From: Ephemerocybe angulata
Lineage: Eukaryota; Basidiomycota; Agaricomycetes; Agaricales; Psathyrellaceae
DNA length: 64,000 nt
Assembly: GCA_013368325.1 (NCBI GenBank)
Contig: JAACJK010000068.1
Location: forward strand, 229,846 to 293,845
Reading direction: 5' to 3'
In this document: positions 10,944 through 23,692 of the stretch, piece after piece
Position numbering within the stretch: the stretch's first letter is position 1
How the letters are laid out: each line of letters begins with the position of its first letter
Made by a program: the position numbers and the translations under genes
The notes under the pieces: model-generated
Told to the model about the DNA's origin: nothing
What the model saw: the letters and a program-made list of their open reading frames with translations, nothing else
Databases searched by the model: none

Positions 10944-12998
10944 TCACCACTCAACTTCCCACCACTCAAGATCAATCTTCATTCCTGCCTCTACAAGCTC
11001 GTCCCGCATGGCTTCAACCGTGTGAGGCGGGGATAGCGCGGTTATAGTGCCCAATTCGCACATGTCGTAGAAATATAGATGTCCAAAAGGTTCCGAGGGG
11101 ACAGCACAGAAGCGGACTGCGAGCTGCGAGTGGCGCTGGCGACTCTGGGAGTGTTGAGTGTCCAGTCCTCCAGTGGCCCATCCCTTGGCCCAGTGAAGTA
11201 CACGCAGTGGAAAGGCCGCCGCATCTTCTTCCCATTTGGCAGGGAGCCAGAAGCAGGTAAAATTAAGTTCCCTCAAGCGCGGAGCGGTGAGGGGACCCAG
11301 CCAATCGTGGGAACAGATGCCACCGTGAAAGTGAAAGACTTCTAAAGCATCAGAGTGGTCCCTCATCAGCACCTCAAGAGCTGCACCATCGCTCTCTGAA
11401 AGGGAGCTACCCGAGTCGATGTCGATGTACAGTTCGCGAACGGTGCATCCAGATCGCTTGATAAAATTGGCCGCTGGAGTGAGGGGTCCGATATGGTATT
11501 CATAATCCTCTGTGCTTATGTGGAACGTTCGGAGGTTTCTGCACGTGAGGGCTTCAAAGAACTGCTCGAGGCTCTTCTTCGCTGTCCCGGTGTATACCGA
11601 GTGAACGTGCAGTACTTCGAGCTTGGGAAAGTCGATGCACGGCCCCTGATGATCGTAACTGTATCCTCGCCCGTGTTGAGAGTCTCTCAGCAAACGGACA
11701 GTGAGAGATTCGAGTGATAGCCGAGCAAGCTTGAGCATCTCGAGAAGTATGAAGTTTGAAGTGCCGTCATATCCCAGCGTAAGGTGCGTAATTTGGGAAT
11801 AGGGAAGAACCCAGAGGTGCAGGGGCTCGGACCCGCAAAGATGGAGTTCGACGCGACGAAGGGCCGGGAACTTGAGTGGAGAGAGCTTGATGAAAAGTCT
11901 GTCGGGGAGCGGGCGACCGTCGAACATGAGACGCAGGGTATGTAGTTTCTTCCAGACCTTCTCGTCTTCTTTCTTCGCAAGGGCAACCTGCCGGCGTGTC
12001 TGGTACGGACCCGGTTTAGGCGGCTGCCTGGCGTACATCTTCTCGTAGACATCGTGGAAGTTCTTCATGATAGCGGTAGCCTCGTCCAGATCCTGGTCTT
12101 GCCATTCCTGGTCCGGCACTTCAAGTTCGTCTTCTTCTGCTTCGTTGAGTAGGCACTCAACCCATGCAGTGTCACACCTTTCGTCAATAGTGAGGGTCGC
12201 AAGATCTCCTTTGTGGACCGAGTTAACCATTTTGGTCAAACCAGGCCTCTGAAAGCCCCATCCTGGTTCAATAGCGTTCAAGACCCATGGGTCCGCATTG
12301 TACCTGGGCTTGATCAACGTCAAGCTAACTGGTGCTCCTGTGGGAATACGCTCGAGCTCGAGTTGTGTCCGCCGGACCTCGCCCGCGATGATCTCTTCGC
12401 CATTCTCGTCAAAGAAGTCGGACTCCCGAAATTCCTCCTCCATCACGCCCTTATGAGGCCCGCCGGGCTCGAGATACTCTGCGTCGCATATGAACATAGG
12501 TGCAGGGGAACGATGGCCGTCAAAGTGAACCTCGCGATGGGTTGCGTCGGTGGCCTTGGCCCAGGTTCTGCACACGGAGCGTAGCCTGTGATGCGCGGCT
12601 TTGTCGACAGGCGGGTAGGTAAAAGCAGCGTGGATTGTGCGATCGACCTTCAGCCCTCGTTCGGACCGGGTAGGGGGGTAGTTTGTGACCACGAGCTTGA
12701 TGATCATGTCGAGGATTTCTGTTGGGACACTTTCTATGTAGCATGGCTATATAGATAGTTTAGGTTAATCAGCGACCTGGATTAACGAATTCACCTACGT
12801 TTACACCATCTGCTCCAATCTCCCAACTCATCGTTTCTTTCTTGGCGTGAGCTTCCTTGTTGGCCTTTGACACCTACGTACTAGTAAGGGAGACTGTGGA
12901 AGGTGGGTGGAATAGAGGGCACGTACATTCGAGACGGACTCGAGAGCCTGGCGATACTTCTTCGACGGCGCTTTGGTGCGTACTTTCTTAGGTGCCAT
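10944..12998 (-). CDS. G5: intact F-box/LRR-like protein, clade A (reference copy)
   Basis: Exons are 12998-12927 (M-A-P-K-K-V-R-T-K, basic), 12873-12799 (ends W-E-I-G-A-D-G-V-N) and 12746-10944, 649 aa in all with phase-0 junctions. The F-box-like region is at the start of exon 3 (ESVPTEILDMIIKLV; HHRLRSVCRTWAKATD). The middle holds LRR-like strands (LHTLRLMF, FPALRRVELHL, LPYSQITHLTLGY, FPKLEVLHV). The C-terminal block ends VEAMRDELVEAGMKIDLEWW. All other clade A genes can be judged against this one: it has no frameshift and no insertion. Probable substrate-recognition subunit of an SCF ligase, by inference. Tandem with G6, same strand. Confidence 0.8.
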
Positions 12999-13130
12999 TA
13001 CGGATTGCTGTTGCCCTTGCTTAGGTTTCCGAGCGACTTTCATACGAAAGCCAGTACTCACCTGGTGTTCGTCTTACGATTCACGAAAAGGAGGTGTCGA
13101 CTGGAGATGGTGGTGGTTGAGAGTTGAGAA

Positions 13131-13230
13131 GCGAATTGCATCCGGCGCTATCAAAATCGCGGTTGGTTGAACATCCGCGTGATAAACGCGGAGCAGCCAT
13201 TGTTCGCCCAGTTCGGCTTGGGCCGCTTGG
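13131..13230 (-). promoter_or_regulatory. Conserved upstream block of clade A F-box genes (G5 copy)
   Basis: Same order as at G1: GCGAATTGCATCCGGCGC, CATCCGCGTGAT, GCCATTGTTCGCCCAGTTCG. It lies about 140-230 bp upstream of the G5 ATG, with a CAG|GTGAGTAC donor near 13060 between them. The remainder of 13000-14028 has one 93-codon minus frame (13566-13847) with no support. Confidence 0.5.
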
Positions 13231-14028
13231 TCCACATCCCGCGCTCCCCGTTTATGCACAGTTCTCATAGCCATAATTGAGAACCCCTCACCCCAAGGTA
13301 TACTACGTAGTCATAGATCGGACAGAATCCGTGCAGTCGTCCGAGATTATGTTCCGCAAGGGAGTCAAAGCACCGTCGTAAGTGAAGTTAGGGAAAGGGA
13401 CAAACAGGCTAGCCAGGCGATGTTATGATTCTCGATACCCCAGTCTGTATATCATTGGGAATACGGTATAGGACGAATATTAGCCGAAGAATTCTAGTCG
13501 CGCGATACGAATATTAGAATGCTTTACTGTGAGCTAACAGAACTATGTATGTACAAGCTCAGAAATCACTCTAGTTGGTACGGAATATCACACAAGAGTC
13601 GCTCCTGAGAATGCAGGAGGGACTGTCCGGAGTCTGGTACGTATGATAGACCGAATATGCGATGGTGATGAGGACATAATAACCGGCTCGCCCCACTCCA
13701 AGCACGGAGGATATCTGGCGCAGAATTCTTGCTAAGGCTCAGCAGCAATGGTGAGCGAGTAATCTTGAAGTACCAGTCCAATCCCCCTTTAACTGAAAGA
13801 GAACAGTCAAGAGGTACGACCATTTCCAGATCAAGTAGCGATATCAATGTCGCTGGGTCGCTGGTAAAGACGACGAAGGATCCCCGGGTGTGAATAGTTG
13901 CTGTGTGGATACGATATCATGATGGATTCTCGAACACTGGCTACGATACAAATCCGAATATCACTTAATGGAGAATGTTAGAATAGAGCAGGAGCTGGCT
14001 ATTAGATTATGAGGTAGGATTGCATCGA

Positions 14029-16134
14029 TTATTGCTTTGTGGCTTTAATCTTCTCCTTCCCGGAAAGTCGGCTTGTGTTATACGCGGACACATTCCCATT
14101 ATGCAACCACCACTCAATATCAACCTTCATCCCTTCCCCTACCAGCCCGTCCTGTATGGCTTCAACCGCTTGGGGCGGAGATACCGCCATCAAACACCCA
14201 GGATCTTCATGAACATCGTAGAACGGTCGATATCCGAGTGAATCGCCGGCGGCAGCACAGAAGCGGACTGCGAGCTGTGACTGTCGACTCTGGAAGTGTT
14301 GCGTAGTATCAACTGGTAACGCTCCTCCACTTATCCATTCTTTGACCCAGCAAAGTAGATGCAGTGCGAAGTCCGCCGCATCAGGATTTTTGGGAAAGTC
14401 TTTGAAGAGTTCGGGCCGGCCAATCACCCATTCGTTGATCCCGAAGCAGATAAAATCAAGTTCCCTCAACCGTGGAGCGGTGAGATGATCGAGCCAATCT
14501 AACTTTTCAAAGAGACCACCGTGGAGGTGGAATACTTCTAGAGCGTCGGAGTGGTCCCTAATAAGTGTCTCGAGCCCTGCATTATCGGATCGTAGAGAGT
14601 GATCCAGCGTGTCGATGTAAAGCTCGCGAAGGGTGCATTTGGATCGCTTGATAAACCTCGCGGCGGGAGTGAGGGCTCCCTTCCCGCCTGTCTCTGTGGT
14701 GATGTCGAATGTTCGAAGGTTTTTGCACGTGAGGGCGTCGAAAAACTGCTCGAGGTGCTTATGCGCTGTCCTGGTGTATACGCGCAGTATTTGGAGCTTG
14801 GGAAAGTCAATGCACGGCTCCTGACGCTCGTAACTGTATCCTCCCGAAAGCAAACGGACAGTGAGGGACTCGAGTGAAAGCCGAGCAAGCTTGAGCATCG
14901 CGAGGAGTATGAAGTTTGAAGCACCCTCATATCCTAGCGTAAGGTGCGTAATCTGGGAATAGGGGAGAGTTGCATGGGCTGGCCTTCGCGGAGGTGGAGC
15001 TCGACGCGACGGAGGGCCGGGAAGTTAAGTGGGGAGAGCTTGATGAAAAATCTGTTTGGGGGCGCGCGACCGTCGAACATGAGACGCAAGGTATGTAGCT
15101 TCTTCCAGACCTTCTCTTCGTCTTTCTTCGCAAGGGCGGTCTGCCTGCGTGTCTGGTACGGACCCAGCTTGGGCGGCTGTCTGGCGTACATCTTCTCATA
15201 GATGTCATGGAAGTTCGTCATGATAGCGACAGCCTGGGCTAAATCTCGATCTAGCCAGCCCTGGTCTGGAACTTCTTCTTCTTCGTCGAGTAAGCGCTGA
15301 ACCCATGCGGTGTCACAGTCATCGTAGATGGTGAGGCTCGCATGTCCCCTTTCTGGATCGAGTTAACCATATCGGTCACGCCAGGCCTGATAAATCCCGC
15401 TCCTTCTCGAGTAGAGCTCTTGGGATCTGGGTCTGCGTCGTATCTGGGCTTTATCAAGGTCAAGCTTACTGGCATTCCTGCGGGACTACGCTCGAGGTCG
15501 AGCCGCGTCCGTCGGACCTCGCCCGTGATGATCTCGTCCGGACTCTCGTCTATCAATGCGGACACTCGAATCTCCTCCTTCGCCATGTCCTCGTCGCATG
15601 CGAACATGGGTGCAGGTGAACAATCGTCATCGAAGTGAACCTCGCGATGGGTCGCGTCGATCGTCTTGGCCCAGGTTCGACACACGGAGCGTAGCGTGCG
15701 ATGCGCGACTTTGTCGACTGGCGGGTACGTGAACGCGGCGTGGACTGTGCGATCGATCTTCAGCCCACGTTTGGACTGGGTAGGGGCAAAGTTTGTGACC
15801 AAGAGCTTGATGACCATGTCGAGAACCTCGGGTGGGATGCTTGCAACGTAGCATGGCTATACGGATAGTTTAGATCCTCGCCTGGTTTCATTGCAATGAA
15901 AGCACTTACATTTACGTCATCTGCACCAATCTCCCAAGTCGTCTTCGCTTTCTTACTAGTCTGAGCTTCCATGTTTCCCATTGATACCTAGATACTTGTC
16001 AGTGAGGCTGTCGACGTGAAAGGAGTCAGATATTGGTCACATACACGCTCAGGCTTCGCGACTGGCTTGGGAGTCCGGTCGAGGTTCTTCGACGGCGCTT
16101 TAGTGCGTGCTTTCTTAGTTTTGTTTCGTGCCAT
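14029..16134 (-). pseudogene. G6: F-box/LRR-like protein, clade A, two frame-breaking lesions
   Basis: Exons 1 (16134-16045) and 2 (15987-15910, ends W-E-I-G-A-D-D-V-N) and the start of exon 3 (15856) are well preserved, with the F-box region P-C-Y-V-A-S-I-P-P-E-V-L-D. The frame is lost near 15345, where GACATG replaces the GACATTG of G3 (1-bp deletion). It continues in a second frame to about 14965. There a ~7-bp deletion removes part of the family block H-L-W-V-L-P-Y-S-Q and the third frame runs on to the normal C-terminus (VEAIQDGLVGEGMKVDIEWW). No premature damage is seen elsewhere. Likely a recent pseudogene; two sequencing indels are the alternative. Confidence 0.75.
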
Positions 16135-16258
16135 CACGAAATGCTGAATTGCTGTTGCCCCGATTAACTTTGGAAAAATTTCAGACGAAGGCTAGTACTC
16201 ACCTGGTATTCGTCTTACGATTCACGAAAAGGAGGAGACGCTGGTGGTTGAGAGTTGA

Positions 16259-16351
16259 GAAGCGAATTGCATCCGGCGCTATCAAAATCGCGGTTGAACA
16301 TCCGCGTGATGAACGCGGGTGGGGTGGCTATTGTTCGCTTTGTTCAGCTTG
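16259..16351 (-). promoter_or_regulatory. Conserved upstream block of clade A F-box genes (G6 copy)
   Basis: GCGAATTGCATCCGGCGC, GAACATCCGCGTGATGAACG and GGCTATTGTTCGC are all present in the same order. A donor CAG|GTGAGTAC lies near 16196. From 16352 to 16839 I see only the 5' side of G8. Confidence 0.5.
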
Positions 16352-16839
16352 CTGAGCATTCCGCGTTCTCGATTCTACGCAGAACTCTTATGGACGAGAT
16401 TATTAGCCTTCGCTCAGTGCGTATAGAAATTGTCCAAAATAAGATAATATCCAGCAATAAAGGCAACGCGCAGCGGTAAGTAGAAATGGGGAAATGGAGA
16501 ACAGGTCCTAATCCCATCAGGCAGCCAGTGTTGCAGGGAGGGACGGAACCGGGCGGTGTAGTCTAGGCATGTTTGGTTTATCTTTTGAAATATTCTGGGC
16601 TCAGATTACGCGACTATTGACGACGACTTCTCCTAAATTGGGATAAGGATACATGTTTGTCCACCATCCAACATTTGAACTCCGTTTGCGCAATCAACAC
16701 AAGCAAACACACCTTGATTTTGAACCACTTCCTGCCCGCAAGCTACGCCCGCCCCAGTCTACAATACGCCAGGTTCGTGCCTTCGTTTCCCGTGCTTTCA
16801 CTTACATCTTTGGATTGAACTGCTCTACAGTCTAGAAAC

Positions 16840-19042
16840 ATGGGAAAGAGAAAGAACGAAGCATCAGGGGCCGATACAGATGGGAAGAAAGCAAAGCTAC
16901 GCCATGCCAGCAATGAAGATCGACTTGCCGCTGCTACTGGATCAACTCCGATGGGAGAGCCCGGGGCGCACATCGGAGAACAGACCTTGAATGAGGTCGC
17001 AGCCGAGGCCTCCAGTGTAGCACTCCCACCACTTACAGTAGGCGACGCTGCTGACAACAACGGAGCTGACACGAAACACGATGTGAGTACCCAATCCCAA
17101 GCAAAAGTGCAACCGACACTTACCGGGTGAATAGCAGGATGATGCCCATTCTTCGATCAACGACGCACCTCAACCGGACTCAGAGGAGGTATGTATTTGA
17201 CTTCAGAGCTACAGGGAGTCTTTACTGACGCATTAACGAATTCAGAAGACGACTCCGACTAACATTTTGGACCTTCCAGGCGAGATTCTCCTGGCAATAT
17301 TGTACCTTTTGGTAGGCACCGGTCGAGACTTCGGTATTCAAGTCGACTTCAAAGCGCGCAATGTCTTTCGAAGCGTGTGCAGAACCTGGTGCGCGTATAT
17401 CGATGGAGAAAGTAAATTTTGGACGGACGTCTACATCAAAGGCTCTCGGATACCAGCCGAGGACGAATACTTTTTGCGATCAGAACTCCCAGGCGACATC
17501 AACACCAGGGACAGGGAGTGGAAGAAGATGTATGATGCCCAGCGAGAGAAGCTCAGACAGGAGGCATGCGACAAGGCAGAAGTGCCGATTGCGGAGCTAT
17601 CCATCGCGCGTAGTCAAAACCGGGATATCAACCTCATTCTCCTCGATCCTACATATAGGCTCTATTCTGGAACTCTCGGCTTAGACCCCTTCTGTGTCGT
17701 CCCATATAGCGCACGCGAAGGGGTTCTGGAACTCATCAACTCGAGTTTGAAGGAACGGAAGGTCACCAGTCTCTCGATCGTCTCCCGCAATGTCGGGTTC
17801 GTTAGGCAATTACTCGACCCAAGGCTAGACCACGAGCTCAAGCATCCATTCTACTGGGAACGGGGGTTGTTTGAACGCATGACGAACGAACAATTAGTTC
17901 GAATCTGCTTCTCCAAGGACCCCGATCCAGCTGTGTCTCGCCTGCCGCCCTCCACATCAATGTCATCCGAGACGGGAAAGGAAGAACGCGACGCGATGTC
18001 TGCGCGGATGACGCGCATGGATGAGGAGCGCGATGCCCTAGCAAAGGACCTGCACACTCTACGAATTTTTGAACCTCCGTACGCCGGTGAATGTCAAACA
18101 CACTGGAACTCCGATTGGCAACGCTGCATTCTTCCCTCCGGGAAATATCCTGCCCTGCGCCGAGTCGAAATCAAGACCTTTCAGCATCTTCAACTCTTTG
18201 CGCTTCCATATCCCCAACTTACGCATCTGAAACTTGAAACCGAAGCGAAAGAGGAGATCTTGCTTGGGATCATCAAGGGATGTGTGGCACTCGAATTCCT
18301 GGCCATTGTACTGCCGGAAGAAGAGGGTGACATTCCTGGACCTATTTCCATGGTGCAGACGCGCGTCGCGGAGTTGCATATTACGCTTAACGGGTTCGAG
18401 AATACCGGCAAAGTCTTTATCAATAGACTCCAAACTCCTAACCTTTCGAGCCTCCAAATCGACTCCGACGTGGACTGCTCTGGACCAGTCAAAGAATTGA
18501 TGCAGCGCTCGACGTGTCGCTCCACCCACTTTCACCTCAACCTCAACTACTTTAGGAGGACAACCGCTGAGAATCTACGAGAAACGTTGGAAATGGTGTC
18601 GAACTCGCTGGAGCGCTTCACGATCATGGGCCGTCTCAAGGACGAAGCCTGGCTCGAGGGCTTTAAGCCCGGGCTTCGGATGAAGTCGATGACACTGGAC
18701 TTGGGGTATTCCAGGCCTCTTTTTGGGATGAAGAACGACCCAAGAACAGTGGTTGAGATATGCAAATTCTTCATGTACGCCCTGAGCTGGACTGCGGACT
18801 GGATGGAACAAGCTTCGGAGCTCGAAAGAGCAAATCGAAACTTCGCGTTTGTGTCTAGAAACAGACGCGGATCTCCGGACACATGGGGCGCTGGCGATTT
18901 CTCGGGGCAACAAGAGTCCGAAGAGATGTGCTCTTTGGTCAACAGGATTAAAGCCCCCAAGGCCTCCGTTCAGTGCCTGCCCTCATCGGTGGTTCAAGAT
19001 CCCTCGGTACGAATCATCTTCCTACGTGATACACACGAATAG
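16840..19042 (+). CDS. G8: F-box/LRR-like protein, clade B
   Basis: Exons are 16840-17082, 17138-17188 and 17246-19042, about 696 aa, all phase 0. Exons 1-2 encode a low-complexity N-terminus starting M-G-K-R-K-N-E (basic, NLS-like). Exon 3 opens with an F-box-like motif (NILDLPGEILLAILYLL, then RSVCRTWCAYIDGESKFW). LILLDPTYRL is followed by LRR-like strands (LHTLRIF, YPALRRVEIKTF, LPYPQLTHLKLETE). It is the most diverged clade B copy. Its C-terminus ends QDPSVRIIFLRDTHE and does not match the W-W-T-A-L-K end of G11. Confidence 0.75.
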
Positions 19043-19465
19043 CAGCTACTTAGACTTCCATTAACAGCCCCTTAACCCCCTCACCACCCTACTCTAGCTC
19101 AAGCCTCGGTATCAATATGCATGCACATGCATAACGTTAGGGGTGATCTGATATCATCCAGATCGCGTGCGGTTGGTTCGATTTTGTTGCCTCTTGTTCA
19201 CGAACGTTGACGACGGCTGTGGCGAGTCTGCATCCACCCCCTTTTCCTTTCCCTCTTCCGCCCCCCTTTGCCCCGTATCTGGCGCGTCCTACCACTCTTT
19301 ATCACCCATCCCTCTCTTCTTGGCGTTTCAGGATCAACAGCTCCGACGTTCGCCTTATAACGACCCAGTCCACGACGATTGCGACGACCCCATCCCCTCA
19401 CCCATCCCAATCCCCGATTCCACCTTCGCATTCATTTCCAGGCCAAGCCATAGAAGCCCCCAGAT
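19043..19465. promoter_or_regulatory. Pyrimidine-rich upstream region of the chitin deacetylase gene
   Basis: 19230-19330 is strongly C/T-rich (CCCCCTTTTCCTTTCCCTC), as is common upstream of expressed basidiomycete genes. No ORF is supported. Confidence 0.35.
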
Positions 19466-21068
19466 ATGCTCGTCATGAAGAATCTCCTCCCTCTTCTCTC
19501 GATCGTAGGCTTCCTGAGCACCGTCTTTGCGACTCCGTTGGAGAAGCGCGCCAAAGCCCAGGTGTTCAGATCGTGCACGGTGCCGAACACTGTTGCTCTT
19601 ACCTTTGTGAGCTCCGACTTCTATGTGCCTCAGCGCTTGACTCATCTAGGACGTGAAGGATGACGGTCCATACATCTACATGTGCGTCCATCGAATGTCC
19701 ATAGCAACGTTCCACTTTGGAGATTGACCGCACGGGGCAGGAACGACCTCATCAACACTCTAAACAAAGAGAACGTAAAGGCCACATTCTTCTTCAGCAC
19801 GTATCACCACACTCCTTCGACCGCACATCCTTTGATCTAACGAGCTCCTTGCACTTTTAGACGGCAACAACTGTACGCACGCCTACCTCCCCACTATCCT
19901 TTCCAAAGACCAACGGCCCCTCTTACGCGCTCTCTCTCTTCCTCTTTCGTGATTTAGGGGCATGTATCTACAACGACGACAACATCCGCAACATCAAGCG
20001 CGCCTACGATAGTGGCCACCAGCTCGGCTCGCACACCTGGTCGCACAAAGACCTCACCACCCTCTCCTGGGACCAAAGTGAGTTTCCACATCCCATCCCA
20101 GCCCCAATCGTACGAGCTACACGAAGCATGGTTAATATCTAACCCCTCTTTCGATCATCAGTGCACGACGAGATGTGGAGAGTCGAACGTACGTACCACC
20201 GACGATTGGGGTGATTCTTCGCTGATCGCCTGTGGATAATGTATGCAGAAGCGATCCTGCGTATTACGGGCGCTCTTCCGGCCTTCGTCCGTCCTCGTAC
20301 GTCAAGCATACCTTCCGCCCGAGATCGGTGCCTGATGCGTTTTCTTGGAGTTTAGCGTATGGCAATTATAACGACCTCGTACTCGAAGCCGCCGGGGCGC
20401 GGGGGTTGACGATATCGAACTGGGACTTCGAGTGCGTCTATCCTTCCTCTTCTCATGTTCGCCCGGGGCTATGTTCTCTTCGCTCGATTCGTCGCACTTC
20501 GCTCTTGGTTCGCTCGTTCAGGCTCTGCCATATTGATTCCATTTATATCGAGCTTCTTACTTTCGATTCTCCCTTCTGCCTTCGCATGTTCCTTCTCTTC
20601 TTGACTTCGATCTGATGTTCTATTAATATAGCTCGGAGGATGGAAAGGCTGCGTCTATAGATCGTCAGAAGGGGCTGTACGACGCCGCGGTGAAAGCCCA
20701 TCCGAGCACCATTCTCTCACTCGAACACGAAGTGCACGGTACGTCTTCCCTCGACGACCCATAGCAGGCTATCTCCATTCTCGTCCCGCGCCTACTTCCC
20801 CCTCGCCTCACCATGAGCGGCAAACCCAGATGCAAGCACTGACACTCGGTATTCACAGCGACCTCTGTATACGAAGTCCTCCCTTACGCGATCGCGAAGC
20901 TCCGCGCGGCGGGGTACAGGTTCGTCACCGTCGCGGAGTGTCTGAACATGAAGCCCTACCAGCTCGTGCTCCCTCCTTCAACCAAAGACGTACGTTGTCC
21001 TGTCGAGCCTATCTTGTCGTTCGTTAGTGCTGATAGGGCGTGTTTTACAGGCGTCTTGGAAGTGTTAG
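19466..21068 (+). CDS. Chitin deacetylase, secreted polysaccharide deacetylase (CE4 family)
   Basis: Converts chitin to chitosan by removing N-acetyl groups in the cell wall or on host chitin. Eleven exons give about 252 aa: 19466-19606, 19659-19681, 19741-19796, 19861-19872, 19958-20077, 20162-20188, 20249-20296, 20357-~20432, 20632-20738, 20859-20989, 21051-21068. A signal peptide and a Kex2-like E-K-R site are at residues 1-28. CE4 motif 1 is T-F-D-D-G-P (catalytic Asp and metal Asp near 48-49). Motif 2 is S-H-T-W-S-H (metal His near 103 and 107). P-P-Y-G-N-Y-N-D follows, then the I-L-S-L-E-H motif. No GPI tail is visible, so it is probably freely secreted. Exon 4 is a 12-nt microexon, and the intron before it seems to use a GC donor. 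Confidence 0.85.
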
Positions 21069-21710
21069 TCCACTCGAGACGTGGAGACTTTGCGCAATAG
21101 CGATACCGACACCCTCGACCTAGCGGCCGGCCGGTCTTCTCCCCGCCGACATCCACCCACCACAGCTTTTCAGCGATACCTGCTACTGTTACAGTACACC
21201 CTTCCCTAGCGACACCTAATGAATTATGCACCTGACCACGAGCGATGCCTTGTCTCCTTTGTCATCGTCCTCGTCCCCTCGTATCTCAAAATAGGGATTG
21301 AACTGAAGTGAGTCGGACGTGTGCTTGGGCATCCGACACCGCAGATATGATCTCGCTCGCGCATTCGATCGTTCCGCTGCTTCGAAACCTACGGGCGCAA
21401 ATTCTCGTTTCAGGGGCATGGCTTTGAATGGCTGGTTGAGTCGCCGGCTGCTCTGTAGATGATAAGGATGGTGATTCGAGGGCCAGGATTGGATGACCAT
21501 GCTATCATGGCGGGTGATATTGTGGGCTGATGATCTGACATGCAGATACGACTCAGATTAAATGCGCATTCCGAGAAATGAATATAGAGGTCATGGTATT
21601 ATAGTAATAATGGCGATGGGCATAATAGCTAGTTGACTCTTACATATTGGAGCATATACTAGCTCAGCCCACAGGCATCACGGCGATTGATTACTCCCTC
21701 TCCAGAATCT
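21069..21710. other. Intergenic, no gene seen
   Basis: This convergent intergenic space between the chitin deacetylase and G10 contains no supported ORF or repeat. Confidence 0.4.
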
Positions 21711-23692
21711 CTACCTCCCCGTAAGGCTCGAGCGAGCCGCATCATAGGCACCTACATTGGAAATGGACATCCACCACTCGACAGAAACCTTTAACCCCTC
21801 CTCTCCAAGCCTGTCCTTCATGGCTTCGATGGCTCGCGGCTCAGTCACGATTTCCATCCCCGAAAATAGGTCTCCGTGCTGCTTGCAGTGGGGGACAGAG
21901 ATTATATGTGTATAGGGTGCAGCACGAAACCGAGCTTTCAGCTGCGACTGACGATTTCCGCAGTGTCTAGCACTCCAAGCCTCAATCCAGTGCAGTAGAC
22001 GCAATGCATACCCTTCCGCCTTGCATTCTAGCCGTCCGGGCCAAGAGGATCCGGCTGGTATATGAGCCAGCTCTTCGACCCCAAAGCATATAACGTCAAG
22101 CTCTCTCAAGCGTGGCGCGGTGAGATGATCCAGCCAATTGCTGCCAGAGGGATTGCCGTGGAGGTGTAAAACTTCTAAAGCATTGGAGTGGACCTCTAGA
22201 AGCGTTTTTAGCCCTGCGTAGTCGTCGTGCGAGAAATACAGAGCCAGCGTGTCGATATAGAGCTCGCGTAGGGTGCATCCGGATCGTGCAATGAATATCG
22301 ATGCTGCAGTCAGCGCCTCGACCCCGAAGTGGCTCTCTACGGTTATGTCCAGAATTCGAAGCCTTCTGCATTTGAGAGCGTCGAAGAAACTCTCTACGTT
22401 CCACCCTATGCCTTTGCTGTGCATTCGTAGCACCTTGAGTTTCGGAAGACTGATGCATGGGCCTTGGTGCTGATAGTGACAGTATCGTTCTTCATCCTTG
22501 GGCAGGAAACGCAGGATCACAGACTCCAGTGAGAGCCGGGATAGCTTCAATATCTCGAGGAGCATGACGTTTGTAGCATCAGTACTGAGGATGAGATGTG
22601 TGAGCTGGGAGTAGGGAAGAACCCAGAGGCGCAGGTTCTCGTCGCGGTGAAGATGGAGTTCAACGCAACGGAGCGCTGGGAATGTAACCGGGGAAACCTT
22701 GGCGAAGTACATGTTATAATGTTCGGGGCCGCTGAACATGAGTCGCAAGGTGTGAAGTCTCTTCCAGACTTTTCCATCGCTGTTTTCCTCAGGCTCCTTG
22801 CCTGTGTTGACGGATTTCTCGACGTTCATCATCTTTTCGTAGGCAGCATGGAAGCTCAGGAGAGCTAAGGGTCGATCTCTAGCATCCCACTCAAACTCTA
22901 GCCTTTCTCCTTCCTCGTCGAGCAAGAACTGAGTCCATTCCATATCGCGGTCATCGGAGATGGTGAGGGTCGCAATGTCGCTCTTGGGGGCCGAGTTAAT
23001 CATTTCGAGCACCCCAGGTCGCACCAGCGCGGCTCCGTAACGATTCCTGTGTCTCGGATCTTTATGCGGATCGTATCTGGGATTAACCAACGTCAAATTG
23101 AAAGGTGACTTCGCCGGAATACGATCGAGGTGAAACCGGGCTCTGTGAACTTCACCCGCGATGATATCTTCGCCATTTTTGTCTTTCAACGCAGATAGCG
23201 GGATCTCCTCTTCCTGTGTCTCCTCGTTCCATTCAAACATAGGCCCAGGTGCGTCGTTACCGTCAAGGTGAACGTCTAAGTAGGTAGGGTCGATGTGCCT
23301 GGCCCAGGTTCTACACACCGAGCGTGCCCTGTAATGCTCGAGCTTGTCTACGATTGGGTGTGGGTGCGTAAATCCCGGATGAATGGTGAGATCGATATTT
23401 GGGCCTATTCTAGGCGAATTGGCAGGATTGTTGATTACCAGCTCGATGATGATAGCCAAAATCTCGTTCGGAAGGCTCGTCACGTAGCATGGCTATACAG
23501 AATCACGTCAATGGTTGGCCTGGTCTCCTTATTGAGTTTGCTCACGTTTTTACCATCCGCTCCAACCTCCCAAATTGAGTTCTCTTTCTCGGTGTGCGCT
23601 GCCGTGTCGCCCTTTGTAACCGAAGTGGCAGTTTGTGAGATTATTGGCATGCAAAGGGTGCTATGAAGGCCACGTACAGTGTCATAGTTCAT
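21711..23692 (-). CDS. G10: F-box/LRR-like protein, clade A
   Basis: The main exon is 23492-21711. It opens P-C-Y-V-T-S-L-P-N-E-I-L-A (F-box-like), then HYRARSVCRTWARHID. Exon 2 is about 23611-23546 and ends W-E-V-G-A-D-G-K-N. Exon 1 is short (M-N-Y-D-T, 23692-23678), and its start is uncertain because the frame is open further upstream. LRR-like strands (LHTLRLMF, FPALRCVELHL, LPYSQLTHLILST) and the C-terminal block IEAMKDRLGEEGLKVSVEWW match G5. No lesions seen. It is the most diverged clade A copy and lacks the basic MARNK exon of its relatives. Confidence 0.75.

Noticed and set aside
13566..13847. 93-codon minus frame
   Set aside because: No homology, no splice context, not present near other clade A genes.
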